The notes beneath the pieces were generated by a model. The model was given only the letters and a program-made list of their open reading frames with translations, was not told the origin of the DNA and ran no database searches. Of a DNA stretch of 64,000 nt, positions 8,035-17,944 are shown piece by piece. The stretch is taken from the NCBI GenBank assembly GCA_016721505.1, contig JADKHX010000021.1:146781-210780 (forward strand), given 5' to 3'. Position numbers and translations under genes: made by a program. The number at the start of each line of letters is the position of its first letter. Position 1 is the stretch's first letter. This DNA is from Rhodocyclaceae bacterium. Lineage in GTDB: Bacteria; Pseudomonadota; Gammaproteobacteria; Burkholderiales; Rhodocyclaceae.

Positions 8035-9510
8035 ATGAATTCATCGGCCAAACCTGCTCCGCGCATCGTCATCATCGTCGCCGGCTTTTCCGGCATTGGG
8101 CTGGCGATTTACTTGCAACAGGCCGGTATCCATGATTTCGTCATCCTGGAAAAGGCCGCGTCGCTAGGTGGTACTTGGCGGGAAAATACCTACCCGGGTG
8201 CCGAGTGCGACGTACCTTCAGCGCTGTACAGTTTTTCCTTTGAGCACAACGCGCAATGGCATTACAAATGGGCCGAGCAAGCGCAAATTCTTGACTACCT
8301 GCAACACGTCGCAGAAAAACATGGTTTGCTCCCCCACATGCGATTTGGCCGCCAAGTGATCGGTGGCAAATGGGATGCTGCTAGCAAACAATGGCAGGTT
8401 CAAACCGCAGACGGTGGCACGCTAGCCTGCCAATTTCTGGTCACAGCGGTCGGTCAATTGCATGTGCCGAATTTGACGCGACTGCCTAATGCCGAAATCT
8501 TTCGTGGCGAGCAGTTTCACAGCGCGCAGTGGCGGCACGATATCGACCTGCACGGCAAATGCGTTGCAGTGATAGGCAATGCCGCCAGCGCGGTGCAGTT
8601 CATCCCGCAAGTGGCCAAACAAGTGGCGCGACTCAGCGTGTTTCAGCGCAGCCCGAATTGGATTTTCCCCAAACAGGACAGGCCTTACGCGGCGTGGGAA
8701 CAATGGCTGTCTGACCACGTGCCAGGCGTTGCCAAGCTATATCGCCTGCGTCTGTGGTTGCGTGCCGAATTGATTATTTTTCCATTGATGCGTGGCAGTA
8801 AATGGCTGGCCAAGTTCGGCACAAAAATGACTACCGACTATATCGCCGAAAAAATTGCCGATCCGGAATTGCGCAAAAAGTTGCTACCTGACTACCCCAT
8901 CGGTGCCAAACGCATTTTGTTTTCAGACGATTATTACGATGCGCTGGCCCGCCCGAATGTCGAGTTAATTACCACCCCGATTGCAGGACTCACCGCATCC
9001 GGCGTTAAGTGTGTCGACGGCAGTGAAATCGAAGTCGACGTGGTGATTTATGGTACCGGATTTCGCACCAATCCTTTTTTGTCGTCAATTTCCTTAGTTG
9101 GTGCTGGTGACACGCTGTTAAAAGATCAATGGAAGGACGGTGCGCATGCTTACCTGGGCATCAGCACTAACGGCTTTCCGAATCTATTCATGATGTACGG
9201 ACCGAACACTAATCTCGGGCACAATTCCATCATCATCATGAGTGAAGCGCAGGCGCGTTATATCGTGCAAGCCATTCAAGGGCTGGATCAGCGCGATGCC
9301 GCCGCGATGGACATCAAACCGGAAGTCGAGTCCGCATTCAATGACGAATTGCAACAGCGTTTGGCGACCATGATCTGGTCGAAAGTGGAAGCCAGTTGGT
9401 ATATCGACGGCAAACGCATCACCAACAATTGGGCCGGCTCAACACAAGAATATTTGCGCCGCTGCAAGCAGATTGATTGGGGAAACTACGTACTTGAAAA
9501 GCGCGCGTAG
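8035..9510 (+). CDS. Flavin-dependent Baeyer-Villiger-type monooxygenase
   Basis: 491-residue FAD/NADPH monooxygenase predicted to insert oxygen next to a ketone, or to oxidise N or S. The Baeyer-Villiger fingerprint FxGxxxHxxxW is present as FRGEQFHSAQW, and the N-terminal GGTWRENTYPGAECDVPS segment is typical. The FAD Rossmann loop reads VAGFSGIG instead of the usual GAGFSGIG: the first glycine is replaced by valine (one base change), which may weaken FAD binding or be a sequencing error. The NADP loop is IGNAASAVQ. It is co-transcribed with the upstream amidohydrolase. Near residues 353-362 the DNA resembles the REP-like repeat, without changing length. Confidence 0.9.
   Translation: MNSSAKPAPRIVIIVAGFSGIGLAIYLQQAGIHDFVILEKAASLGGTWRENTYPGAECDVPSALYSFSFEHNAQWHYKWAEQAQILDYLQHVAEKHGLLPHMRFGRQVIGGKWDAASKQWQVQTADGGTLACQFLVTAVGQLHVPNLTRLPNAEIFRGEQFHSAQWRHDIDLHGKCVAVIGNAASAVQFIPQVAKQVARLSVFQRSPNWIFPKQDRPYAAWEQWLSDHVPGVAKLYRLRLWLRAELIIFPLMRGSKWLAKFGTKMTTDYIAEKIADPELRKKLLPDYPIGAKRILFSDDYYDALARPNVELITTPIAGLTASGVKCVDGSEIEVDVVIYGTGFRTNPFLSSISLVGAGDTLLKDQWKDGAHAYLGISTNGFPNLFMMYGPNTNLGHNSIIIMSEAQARYIVQAIQGLDQRDAAAMDIKPEVESAFNDELQQRLATMIWSKVEASWYIDGKRITNNWAGSTQEYLRRCKQIDWGNYVLEKRA
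9092..9120 (-). repeat. Possible REP-like match inside the monooxygenase gene
   Basis: AGTTGGTGCTGG followed by TGACACGCTGTT closely matches the minus-orientation repeat at 13487-13515 (AGTTGGTGCTGG, then CCACACGCTGTT). It encodes SLVGAGDTLL in a region where related proteins have a similar glycine-rich loop, so it could be chance or a very old copy. Confidence 0.35.
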
Positions 9511-9546
9511 GGTGCGTTGAATTGATCTACTACTTGCCGCAAGGCA

Positions 9547-12013
9547 TCACTTTTGCGTAGCCTTCATACCCACAATCTGTGTCGCTAGTTGCCGGTATTG
9601 CGGATTTCCCGGCTCAATCGCTTGCAAGCGTCCTACATAGCGCAATGCCGCATCTTGCTGACCGGCTTGCGCGGAAAATTGTGCGAGTGCGGTGAGCAAA
9701 TCGGTGTCATTTGGTCGTTTGGTCAAAGCTTTTTCGAGCACCGAAATGCCTTGCTTCGCTTCCCCACGACTATGCAGCGCGACTCCCAAGACATAGGCAT
9801 AACGCGAATTATTAGGGTCGCGTCGAGTCGCTTCCGTTAGGGATTTAATCGCTTCGGTGTGCCGTTGCTGGCGTACCAGATTTAGCCCTAATGCGTAATG
9901 CAGCGGCGCGGTGGCGATCAACGGTAGATTGCTGCGCGAAGCCGCGATTCCGCTGCGCAAGACCCGCTCTGCTGCTGCTTCTCCGCCTGTTTGGCTGCGC
10001 AGGCTATCAGCCAGATTGACGTAACCGGCGATGAATCCCGAATCAAGTTTGAGTGCCTGTCGATAATGCTTTTCGGCGCGCGACGCATCACCACGCGATG
10101 CCCACAAATTGCCCAAACTCATCTGTGACTCGGGACGATCAGCGTTGAATTCCAATGTCGCCAAGTACTCGCCCAACGCAGGCTCAAACGCGCTTCGCTC
10201 AGTGGCCGAAAGACCGCTCTCAGCCTCGCCCGCCAAGGCGCGCGCAGCGGAGGTGCGTACCGCGCGCACGGCATCGCCCAACATTCGCGCCAGGTAGCGA
10301 CGGCGCTCGGCAGTTGGGAGATTCGCCAGCGCATTAACACTGGCCAAACGCACTTGCGCGTCACTGTCATTCAAGCCGCGTAGCAAGGTTTCCAAGACCG
10401 CAGCATCGAGCCGCGAAGACAATCGCTCAATCGCACTAGCACGGACGATGGCTGCCAGTGTTTTGTCGTCGGCGATGGCTTGCAATGCGGGCACGGCCTG
10501 CGGCTCGCCCGCCGCCGCTGCGTGAAAAGTCGCCGCAAAGTTTTGATAGCCAAGCAATGGCTTACTCGTCCATCCACGCACTGCGGCAACCGCCCACGCG
10601 GCTGTTTGTTTGTTGTGACAGCCATTGCAAGCATTGGGCTGCGTCGCGAGGCCAAAATTTTCACTCAAATCCGGACGCGGAATTCTCAACGAGTGATCGT
10701 GACGCGGATCGACCTGCATGTAAGTCGTGGTCGGCATGTGACATGCGGTGCATGCGGCGGCCGGTGATGTCGCTGCATGATGCGTGTGCGTAGGCGCGTC
10801 GAATTTTCCGCTGCATGACATTGCGTATACACTGCATTGCCCACCGCACGTAGCTTGAGAGAATGTGGCTCGTGACAATTGGAACAGCTCACGCCTTTTG
10901 CGTGCATCTTGCTCTGCGCGAACGAGCCTGATGTAAAAACTTCGTCACGCTGCTGACCATCATTCCAATACAAACCTTCTGTTATCAGCGATGGAATATG
11001 CGTGTTGAGCGGCGGCTGACCATGCACGTAATCGTCTGAAATTCGACTGGCGCGCGCATGACAGCGAGCACAGGTGTCCAACTCACTTGGTCCAGGTTTT
11101 GCGTGGGGATTGGCGGCTTGCAACTGCGGTGGCGTCTCACCGCGCGAGACCAGCCAATTGCTACCGCGACGCTCATTCAGGGCATTGACCAAGCCTTTTC
11201 ACTGCTGGTGTCACGTTCAGTCTTTGGTTTTTCCGCCCACGCCAAATGGCTTGACGCCGGCCCATGACAAGCCTCGCACGAGACATTAATTTCCTTCCAT
11301 GTCGTGTTGAAAGTCTCGTTCTTGGAATCATAATTTTTTGCCAGCGCAGTCGAATGACATTCCGAGCACATGAAATTCCAGTTTTGATTGACGCCGGTCC
11401 AATGCAACGCATCGCCGGCTTTCAGCGCATCTTTTGGATACAAATGAAACCAGCGTTGTCCGCCCTGCTCGCGCGTTCTAGCATCCCACGCGATACCAAA
11501 CGCCTGCAAGCGGCCGCCGGGCAATTCAATCAAATATTGTTGCAGCGGGCGCACGCCGAATGTGTACTTAATTTCAAAATCCGCCACCACGCCGCGCGGT
11601 CCATCGGTGCTGACGAAGAAACGCCCGTCGCGTTTGAAAAAACGCGAACTCACGTCCGCATAACTAAAGTGTGCGTTGTCAAAATTTCCCAGCACGGTTT
11701 TTTCATTCGCCACTTGCATCGCCAGATCGTGGTCGGAGCCAGACCAGGCCTTGGCTTGATCGGCATGACAACTAATACAGCGCTTGCCGCCGACGTAGCT
11801 GGCATTAACGGTTGGCTTCACTACTGCGGCCTCAACGGCTTGTTCTGCGCGGTTGAAATACCAGGTCAGTCCAAGAGCGACTATCAGCATCGAAGCAACA
11901 GCGAGCCATAGGTAGCGCGCCGCTTGTGGCTTTACGGAGCTGGCAGGGTCGACCAAAGGCACGGGCCGAGACCCTGCGCGTTGTTGGTTTTTTCCAGCGG
12001 TCCGTTTTGCCAT
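9547..12013 (-). pseudogene. Multihaem c-type cytochrome with TPR domain, interrupted by two frameshifts
   Basis: Three overlapping minus-strand frames (11177-12013, 10686-11192, 9547-10878) line up as one protein of about 822 residues if one base is restored at two places: the GG at 11194-11195 (giving EKGLVNALNE) and the CC at 10808-10809 (giving HAAGKFDAP). The protein has an N-terminal membrane anchor (LWLAVASMLIVALGLTWYF), then haem motifs CISCH, CSECH, CEACH, CARCH, CSNCH, CTACH and CNGCH, plus YTQCH where the first Cys is lost, and a C-terminal HEAT/TPR region. This suggests a periplasmic electron carrier or assembly factor. Both breaks fit a GGG run read as GG, so the gene may be intact in the organism. 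It sits alone between the monooxygenase and CaiB genes. Confidence 0.8.
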
Positions 12014-12046
12014 TGATCAATTCTCTAATGTATGAGCCTATCGTTG

Positions 12047-12298
12047 TCAGTTTAACGAAGGGCATGGCACTCTGCGGAGTTTCCACGATTGAACTGAGAT
12101 CACCGGCCATCGCGATTCGACGGACAACAAATTGCAATCATCGATCGAGCCTATAAGACTTCCGGCTTCCAACGCTACCTTTGGCGGAGCACAGCATGGG
12201 CTTACTCGATTTCGTGCTCCGTGCCAGATCCAGATCAGCAGCAACGTCAATGCAGTCGTCAAGCCAGCGCCGCCGAAAAATAGAGACAGACTCGCCAA
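12047..12298 (-). other. Possible remnant of a small membrane protein gene
   Basis: The 12014-12320 gap holds no convincing complete gene. A minus-strand frame encodes GLTTALTLLLIWIWHGARNR, which resembles the helix DLLISLTLVLIWMWHDAK of the DUF2834-like protein at 28976-29266, including the WHxA turn. The following residues lose the resemblance, and no start with a ribosome site is seen. I read it as a decayed fragment; a short real protein starting at the TTG at 12298 cannot be excluded. Confidence 0.3.
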
Positions 12299-12320
12299 GC
12301 TTTATGGCTGGCAAATCAAC

Positions 12321-13451
12321 TCAATTGGGGGTCAACAATTCATCGATTTCAACGTCACTCAAACCTGCGCCGCGCAATATTTCGGCGCCGTGTTCACCCC
12401 GGGTCGGTACTTCATTTGGATGGGCCGAGGGTGTCACCGAAAATCGTGGTGCAGGGGCGGCTTGCAATACAGCATTTGGTTTGCCATAGATGCTGCGCGC
12501 TGCAATATGCGGATGAGTCATCGCCTCGCCCGGCGTCAGTACCGGCGCGAAACAGGCGTCACTACCTTCGAGCAAATTCATCCAATATTGTCTAGGCTGA
12601 CCGGCAAACAAAACAGTAAGGCGCTGACGCAATTCACCCCAGCAGCGCGGATCATAGGGCCGCTTGAAATCGGGATCATCACGCAAGCCGAGCTTTGCAA
12701 AAAGTAGCGCATTGAACTGCGGCTCGAGCGCTTGAATACTAATGAAATGTCCGTCGGCACAAGCGTAACTGCCACACCAATGCGGCCCATCCAGCAGACC
12801 TTGACCGCGCTCAAACGGTTGTTGTCCGGCTGCGTGCGCGGAGAGCAACAGGTTCATCATATTGGCGCTGCCATCGACAATCGCCGCATCGATCACCTGT
12901 CCTACTCCACCGCGCTGCACGTTGAGTACTGCGGCCAAAATTCCCATCGCAAGATACAACGCGCCACCACCTAGGTCGCCCACCAGCGTTGGTGCTGACA
13001 ACGGCGGTCTGCCCGGCTCGCCGGAAAACCACAGTGCACCGGAGAGCGCAATGTAGTTGAGATCATGCCCGGCAACTTGTGCCAACGGACCCGTTTGACC
13101 CCAGCCGGTCATGCGGCCATAAACCAAGCGCGGATTGCGGGCTAGACAAACTTCCGGCCCAAGCCCAAGCCGCTCCATCACGCCGGGACGCATCCCTTCA
13201 ATCAGCCCGTCGGCACTTTCAATCAACCGCAACACCGCGTCAATCGCCGCCGGGTCTTTGAGATCCAGCGCCAATGAGCGCTTGCCACGATTAACGATGG
13301 TGTTCTTTCCCAGATCCATCATCGCGGAACCCTGACCAGCGCGTTCGACCAGAATCACCTCCGCGCCCATGTCAGCCAATAGCATGCCGCAAAATGGTCC
13401 CGGCCCGATGCCGGCAATTTCAACAATACGCATTCCGTCGAGCACGCCCAT
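12321..13451 (-). CDS. CaiB/BaiF family: alpha-methylacyl-CoA racemase-like protein
   Basis: 376-residue cytosolic enzyme of the CaiB/BaiF family III. The N-terminal GIGPGPFCGMLLADMGAEVI, the RGKRSLALDLKD turn and the AGHDLNYIALSG motif are those of alpha-methylacyl-CoA racemases, in which the His and Asp of the latter region act as acid/base; family III CoA-transferases are close relatives, so either activity is possible. Racemisation of 2-methylacyl-CoA would fit breakdown of branched terpenoid or sterol side chains, in line with the beta-oxidation operon downstream. The PQQ dehydrogenase lies upstream on the same strand, 67 bp away across a REP-like repeat. Confidence 0.88.
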   Translation of the reverse strand: MGVLDGMRIVEIAGIGPGPFCGMLLADMGAEVILVERAGQGSAMMDLGKNTIVNRGKRSLALDLKDPAAIDAVLRLIESADGLIEGMRPGVMERLGLGPEVCLARNPRLVYGRMTGWGQTGPLAQVAGHDLNYIALSGALWFSGEPGRPPLSAPTLVGDLGGGALYLAMGILAAVLNVQRGGVGQVIDAAIVDGSANMMNLLLSAHAAGQQPFERGQGLLDGPHWCGSYACADGHFISIQALEPQFNALLFAKLGLRDDPDFKRPYDPRCWGELRQRLTVLFAGQPRQYWMNLLEGSDACFAPVLTPGEAMTHPHIAARSIYGKPNAVLQAAPAPRFSVTPSAHPNEVPTRGEHGAEILRGAGLSDVEIDELLTPN

Positions 13452-13486
13452 TGCAGTTTTCTTCCTAGTTAGAAATTATCTCGCTA

Positions 13487-13515
13487 CGCCAGTTGGTGCT
13501 GGCCACACGCTGTTG
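13487..13515 (-). repeat. REP-like palindrome, minus orientation
   Basis: Contains CGCCAGTTGGTGCTGGCC then ACACGCTGTTG, i.e. the reverse complement of the repeat core GGCCAGCACCAACTGGCG. The inverted arms GCCAG/CTGGC can form a short hairpin. It lies between the CaiB-type gene and the end of the PQQ dehydrogenase gene. Confidence 0.8.
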
Positions 13516-13518
13516 TAT

Positions 13519-15615
13519 CTATTTGACGGCCTTGGCTGCAGCAAGTGATTCTCGTGCTCGCGATCTCAGGTAGTGAAACAATGAATTCAAATCCGCGTCA
13601 CTCAATTCGGCATAGCGCGGCATACCCTTGGCTTGCAGGATACCGTTGCGCACAACCTGTTCAAACGCTGGAGCGCTGAGCGCCAGTGCTGAAGCACGCA
13701 AGTCCGGCGCGCCACCTGCGGCGATGGCGCTAAAGCCATGGCATGCGACGCAATATTTTTCCAGAAACATGGTCTTGCCCTTTTCAGCCAGCACGGTATC
13801 AATTTTGAATTGTGGATCATCCAGCGGAACAATCTGTGCCGGTGCGGCAGCGGCGGACATCTGCCGCTCGCCATCGAGGGCAAAGGTCAACAATCGTCTA
13901 ACGTTGACGCGTGCTTGCCAACCGTATTGCGCCTGTGGGCTGCCCAGAATACTGGGCGCACCGCTATTGCCGGTGATCACTGAAACGTATTGTTTCTTGC
14001 CGACGCTAAAGGTGATCGGCGGCGCAAGCACGGCGTTAGCCGCGTCAAAACTCCACAAGCGCTTGCCACTGTCAGCGGCATAGGCAATGAACTTGCCGTC
14101 AATTTGGCCCTGAAACACCAGATTGCCTGCCGTGGTAATGGTGCCGCCGTTCATCACGCCTGGCGTCGGTACCGACCACACGGCCTTTTGCTTGACTGGA
14201 TCCCAAGCTTGCAAGGAACTGCCACCCATATTCATTGGCGTATCTTCATTGACATCGTTTAAACCTGCACCCCAGCCAAGTTCCTTTGAGTGTTTCCAGT
14301 TCGCCATGTCAATGCCTTTGTCGTTGTAATAACCGGGCAGATCTATGGTCGGCAGATACACCAATCCAGTGCCGGGGTTGTAAGACATCGGCTGCATATT
14401 GTGGCCACCAATCATTCCCGGCCAAATGAGTGTCTCACCCGCCTCATAGCGCGCATTTGGCGTTTCGACTGGTCGGCCGGTGCTCAGATCAATCCGCTCG
14501 GCCCAAGTCACTTTGGTAAATTTCTCGGCTGAAATCAGCTTGCCGGTGGCGCGGTCGATGACGTAAAAAAATCCGTTCTTTGGCGCATGCGTGATGACCT
14601 GACGCGGCTTGCCGTCGATCACCAAATCTGCGAGCACAATGTCCATCGCCGAGTTGTAGTCCCATGTCTCGCCGGGATTGGTCTGGTAGTGCCACACATA
14701 TTCGCCGGTATCGGCGTTGAGTGCCACGATGGCGCAGAGGAAAAGATTGTCACCACCGCCAGGGCTGCGGATCTTTTGATTCCACGGCGCGCCATTGCCT
14801 GTGCCCAGGTAGATTCGATTGAATTGCGGGTCGTAGGTCATGGCGTTCCACACGGTGCCACCACCACCGTGCTTCCACCATTCACCCTTCCAAGTTTTGG
14901 CGGCCATTTCCTGCGTCTTGTCTTCAAAGCCTTTGGCCGGATCGCCAGGCACAGTGAAGAACCTCCACAGTTGCTTTCCGGTCTTGCCATCGTAAGCAGT
15001 GACATAGCCGCGCGTTGCGCCGACATCGGCACCGCCGTGGCCGATGATGACCTTGCCATTGAACACCCGAGGCGCACCGGTAATGTAGCGATGATCGTTG
15101 GCCTCAACCGTCATCACACTCCATATCGGCTTGCCAGTCTTGGCGTTTATCGCGATCAGGCGTCCATCGCGCGAACCAAGATAAACCTTGCCCTCCCAAT
15201 ACGCCAAGCCGCGTGAGCCCCAACCGGCACGCAACTTTTGCGGTGCGACTTTCGCGACTTCAGGGTCGTAGCGCCAGAGCAGTTTGCCACTCGTTGCAGT
15301 CACTGCGCGAACTTCAGAAATCCCCGGCGAGAAATAAATCACCCCATCGACCGCCAACGGCGCCGTTGTTGAAAAGTTTACGTCGGGCAGGTCGTACGCC
15401 CACGCCAGCCCTAGCCGGGAGACGTTCTCCGCATTGATTTGTTTGAGCGGGCTGTAGCGCTGTTCGCTAAAAGTACGGCCGTATGCCGCCCAATTGGTTC
15501 CGTTGGCTTCGTTGCTGAGCGCCGCATTGTTGATTGTCGGGGCAGCTATCACGATATTGAACATTGCGCCGCCAAACAGCGCTCCTACGAGGGCCAACAG
15601 TTTTCGTACGGTCAT
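13519..15615 (-). CDS. PQQ-dependent quinohaemoprotein alcohol dehydrogenase
   Basis: Periplasmic dehydrogenase of 698 residues that oxidises alcohols with PQQ and passes electrons to its own cytochrome c domain. It has a signal peptide (about residues 1-24), an eight-bladed propeller with repeated W-docking motifs (for example DGRLIAINAKTGKPIWSV), the active-site segment GETWDYNSAMD and a C-terminal haem site CVACH. Two oddities: the vicinal Cys-Cys of classical enzymes is absent (the region reads GWGSRGLAYW), and the residue two after the catalytic Asp is Asn, not the Asp seen in lanthanide enzymes, so calcium is more likely. I chose the ATG at 15615, which has AGGAGAG just upstream, over the frame start at 15642. 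The divergent AraC gene may regulate it. Confidence 0.92.
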   Translation of the reverse strand: MTVRKLLALVGALFGGAMFNIVIAAPTINNAALSNEANGTNWAAYGRTFSEQRYSPLKQINAENVSRLGLAWAYDLPDVNFSTTAPLAVDGVIYFSPGISEVRAVTATSGKLLWRYDPEVAKVAPQKLRAGWGSRGLAYWEGKVYLGSRDGRLIAINAKTGKPIWSVMTVEANDHRYITGAPRVFNGKVIIGHGGADVGATRGYVTAYDGKTGKQLWRFFTVPGDPAKGFEDKTQEMAAKTWKGEWWKHGGGGTVWNAMTYDPQFNRIYLGTGNGAPWNQKIRSPGGGDNLFLCAIVALNADTGEYVWHYQTNPGETWDYNSAMDIVLADLVIDGKPRQVITHAPKNGFFYVIDRATGKLISAEKFTKVTWAERIDLSTGRPVETPNARYEAGETLIWPGMIGGHNMQPMSYNPGTGLVYLPTIDLPGYYNDKGIDMANWKHSKELGWGAGLNDVNEDTPMNMGGSSLQAWDPVKQKAVWSVPTPGVMNGGTITTAGNLVFQGQIDGKFIAYAADSGKRLWSFDAANAVLAPPITFSVGKKQYVSVITGNSGAPSILGSPQAQYGWQARVNVRRLLTFALDGERQMSAAAAPAQIVPLDDPQFKIDTVLAEKGKTMFLEKYCVACHGFSAIAAGGAPDLRASALALSAPAFEQVVRNGILQAKGMPRYAELSDADLNSLFHYLRSRARESLAAAKAVK

Positions 15616-15837
15616 CTCTCTCTCCTGAATTGTCGCGGTCAAATCTCTCGCAGAAGCAAGAGGTTACGGAGCTTACACCCGCAGGCACACTGCCCTTATG
15701 CATGTCCAACACCATCTGGAAAATCAAACTACCTAGCGCCACAAGGATGACATCGAAACTCAATTTCAACCGGTCAATGCCGCTAAATCGTTGGTCAAAC
15801 CCGTGTCTCAAGCCCGTATTGACCTGTCGCAAGGACG

Positions 15838-16947
15838 GTGAAAGAATCGGTAGCGTTCAGTAACCCGTATGCGCCGATGAAGAGCACTGGATCGACCACG
15901 ACATCCGCACAGACTGCACATGCCTCGGTGAGGTTGCCGGAAGCCACGACCATCGGCAGCTACAGTCAGGCCATTGCTCGTGCACTGCAAGCTTCGGGTA
16001 TCGACAGCACGCGGATCTTTCGTTCGGTCGGGGTTCCCATTGGCTCCAGCAATGACCCGATGACTCGCTTGCCTGTTTCAACCATGACGCGGCTCTACCG
16101 CGCCTGCGTGGACGTCACCCACAACCCGTATTTCGGTTTGACGGTTGCCCGCTACATTCACGTCTCCAACCTTCACGCACTGGGTTACGCACTTGCCGCC
16201 AGCGCCAACTTGATGGATTTTTGTCAGCGCCTTGAACGCTATTTCCGCTTGGTCTCTCAGGTCGCCAAGGTCTCTGTTAACGAGGAAGGTGGCAAAGTTT
16301 TACTACGTTTTAAACATTTGGAGGCATCCAGTGGTGAGACCGAGGATGCAACCTTTGGTTTTCTAATCTTGACCATGCGTTTGCTGTACAAACAATCCTT
16401 CAACCCCGAGCGCGTCGAGTTTCATCGGCCAATGCCTCGTGAAGGTGCCGAGCCTTATGAAGCCCTGATGCGAGCACCGGTCAGTTTTTCGCATGACGAA
16501 GGTATGCTGGTGTTTGAGCGGGCTGACTTGTTGCAGCCGCTCTTCGGCTCGTGCCCGGAATTGGCCCAGGTCAACGATACGATTGCGATCAGTTATTTGG
16601 CCAAGTTGGACAAGAATGATGTCATCACCGGCGTCACGCAAAAGATCATTGAGCTACTGCCAAGTGGTGATTGCAGCCGCGAAAAAATTGCCAGCGCCCT
16701 GTTCATGAGTCCAGCGACTTTGTACCTCAAACTTGCCGAACGCGGCACCAGCTTTCAGGCATTGCTCGACCTCACCCGCAAGGAACTCGCGTGCAACTAT
16801 TTGCATCAGGCCAATCGAACCGTAACCGAAGTAACTTTTCTGCTGGGTTTTACCGATACCAGCAATTTCACGCGTGCCTTCAAGCGCTGGACCGGATCGT
16901 CGCCGAAAGACTATCGGGCGGCGGAGCACACCACACCAGAGCACTAG
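15838..16947 (+). CDS. AraC-family transcriptional regulator (arabinose-binding-like N-terminal domain)
   Basis: 369-residue regulator. The N-terminal two thirds match the ligand-binding domain shared with OruR and similar regulators (IARALQASGIDSTRIFRSVG and HALGYALAASANLMDFCQRL). The C-terminal AraC domain carries two helix-turn-helix units (EKIASALFMSPATLYLKLAE and VTEVTFLLGFTDTSNFTRAF) and ends KRWTGSSPKDYRA. The GTG at 15838 has AAGGA close upstream; an ATG at 15877 is the alternative. It is transcribed away from the PQQ dehydrogenase across 222 bp, so that alcohol-oxidation gene is the natural target. The stop codon overlaps the convergent esterase stop at 16944-16947. Confidence 0.92.
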   Translation: MKESVAFSNPYAPMKSTGSTTTSAQTAHASVRLPEATTIGSYSQAIARALQASGIDSTRIFRSVGVPIGSSNDPMTRLPVSTMTRLYRACVDVTHNPYFGLTVARYIHVSNLHALGYALAASANLMDFCQRLERYFRLVSQVAKVSVNEEGGKVLLRFKHLEASSGETEDATFGFLILTMRLLYKQSFNPERVEFHRPMPREGAEPYEALMRAPVSFSHDEGMLVFERADLLQPLFGSCPELAQVNDTIAISYLAKLDKNDVITGVTQKIIELLPSGDCSREKIASALFMSPATLYLKLAERGTSFQALLDLTRKELACNYLHQANRTVTEVTFLLGFTDTSNFTRAFKRWTGSSPKDYRAAEHTTPEH

Positions 16948-17944
16948 TTTGCCTGCCGACGCCTAGGGGACTTTGTGCCTCCTCTCTTTGTTGGTGCTGT
17001 GTGCTTGTCAAAAAAAGCCAGCATATGCTGCATCGCCATGCGCCCTTCTGGCAGGAAATGAAACAGCGGAAATACGTGGGGCATTTTGTGCCAGACCTGA
17101 CTACCGCACTACCTCCGGCGGCACGATAGCGTTGCGCGGTGGTTAGCGAACTATCGAGCAATACTTCAGTGCTACCGACCACAATTTTGAGTGGAGGCAG
17201 ACCGGTGAAATCGCCTAGCATGGGTGAGGCGTGCGGATGGGTTTTGTTTTCTTCATCGACATATTGCCGTGACACTTCGTGCAAGGCGTTCATCGGAATC
17301 ATCGCGTCGGCACCTGCATTGGTGACGAAGCTGTCACCTGAAAAAGTTAGATCGGTTCCGGGTGAGAGCAAGGTCACGCATGCGGGCAAGGGCAAGCCCT
17401 CGTCACGCGCGCGCAGCATGGTTACCAGCGCCAGATTTCCGCCTGCTGAATCGCCCATCACACTCATCATGCGTGGGTCGCAGCCGTCGGCGAGCAAGGC
17501 GCGATACACCGCCAGACAATCATCCGCACCATTGGGAAAGCGGTGCTCGGGTGCCAAGCGATAGTCGGGCAGATAAACCGTTGCGGCGTAGGCTTTGGCA
17601 ATGCGCTTGGCGAATCGTTGGTAGCTATTTGGCAAATGAATAAAAAATCCACCGCCGTGCAAATACAACACGACGCGTGCGGTTGGTTGCAATGTCGGTG
17701 GATGAACCACATCACAGGGGACGCCGCCGATAGGTTTGCGGTGGACGGCGGCAAAGTTGGTCAGCTCGAGCGTGAGCAGTTCGACCCAGCGCACCACTTT
17801 GCGCGCTGATTTCGCATTCAGTCCATGGCGCGCGACATGCCGTTTGAGTACATGGCGCATGAAAAAATTCACCGCTACCGCGCGCCGACTGATACCACCC
17901 GGCATCATCAACGCCGCTGACGTGGTTGCGCAAGGTTTGGTCAT
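16944..17944 (-). CDS. Hormone-sensitive-lipase-type alpha/beta hydrolase (frameshifted near the 3' end)
   Basis: Esterase of the HSL family: HGGGFF oxyanion motif at residues 96-101, DYRLAPEHRFP, and nucleophile motif GDSAGGN with Ser166. The uninterrupted frame runs to 16880 with a nonsense tail. Restoring one G at 17096-17097 (GG to GGG) recovers the family's usual ending, VRVWHKMPHVFPLFHFLPEG, with the catalytic His, and a stop at 16944. That gives 333 residues. The ATG at 17944 overlaps the ligase stop as TGATG, better than the upstream ATG at 17974, so it is translationally coupled as the last gene of the beta-oxidation operon. It may release acids from esters for CoA activation. Confidence 0.85.

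Noticed and set aside
12981..13009. REP-like match CCAGCGTTGGTGCTGACAACGG in the CaiB-type gene
   Set aside because: Two bases are added in the core, and it encodes APTLVGDLG, a normal conserved stretch of the family, so chance similarity is more likely.
16985..17010. TTGTTGGTGCTGTGTGC near the esterase end
   Set aside because: Lacks the inverted arm and encodes the normal C-terminal tail of the esterase.
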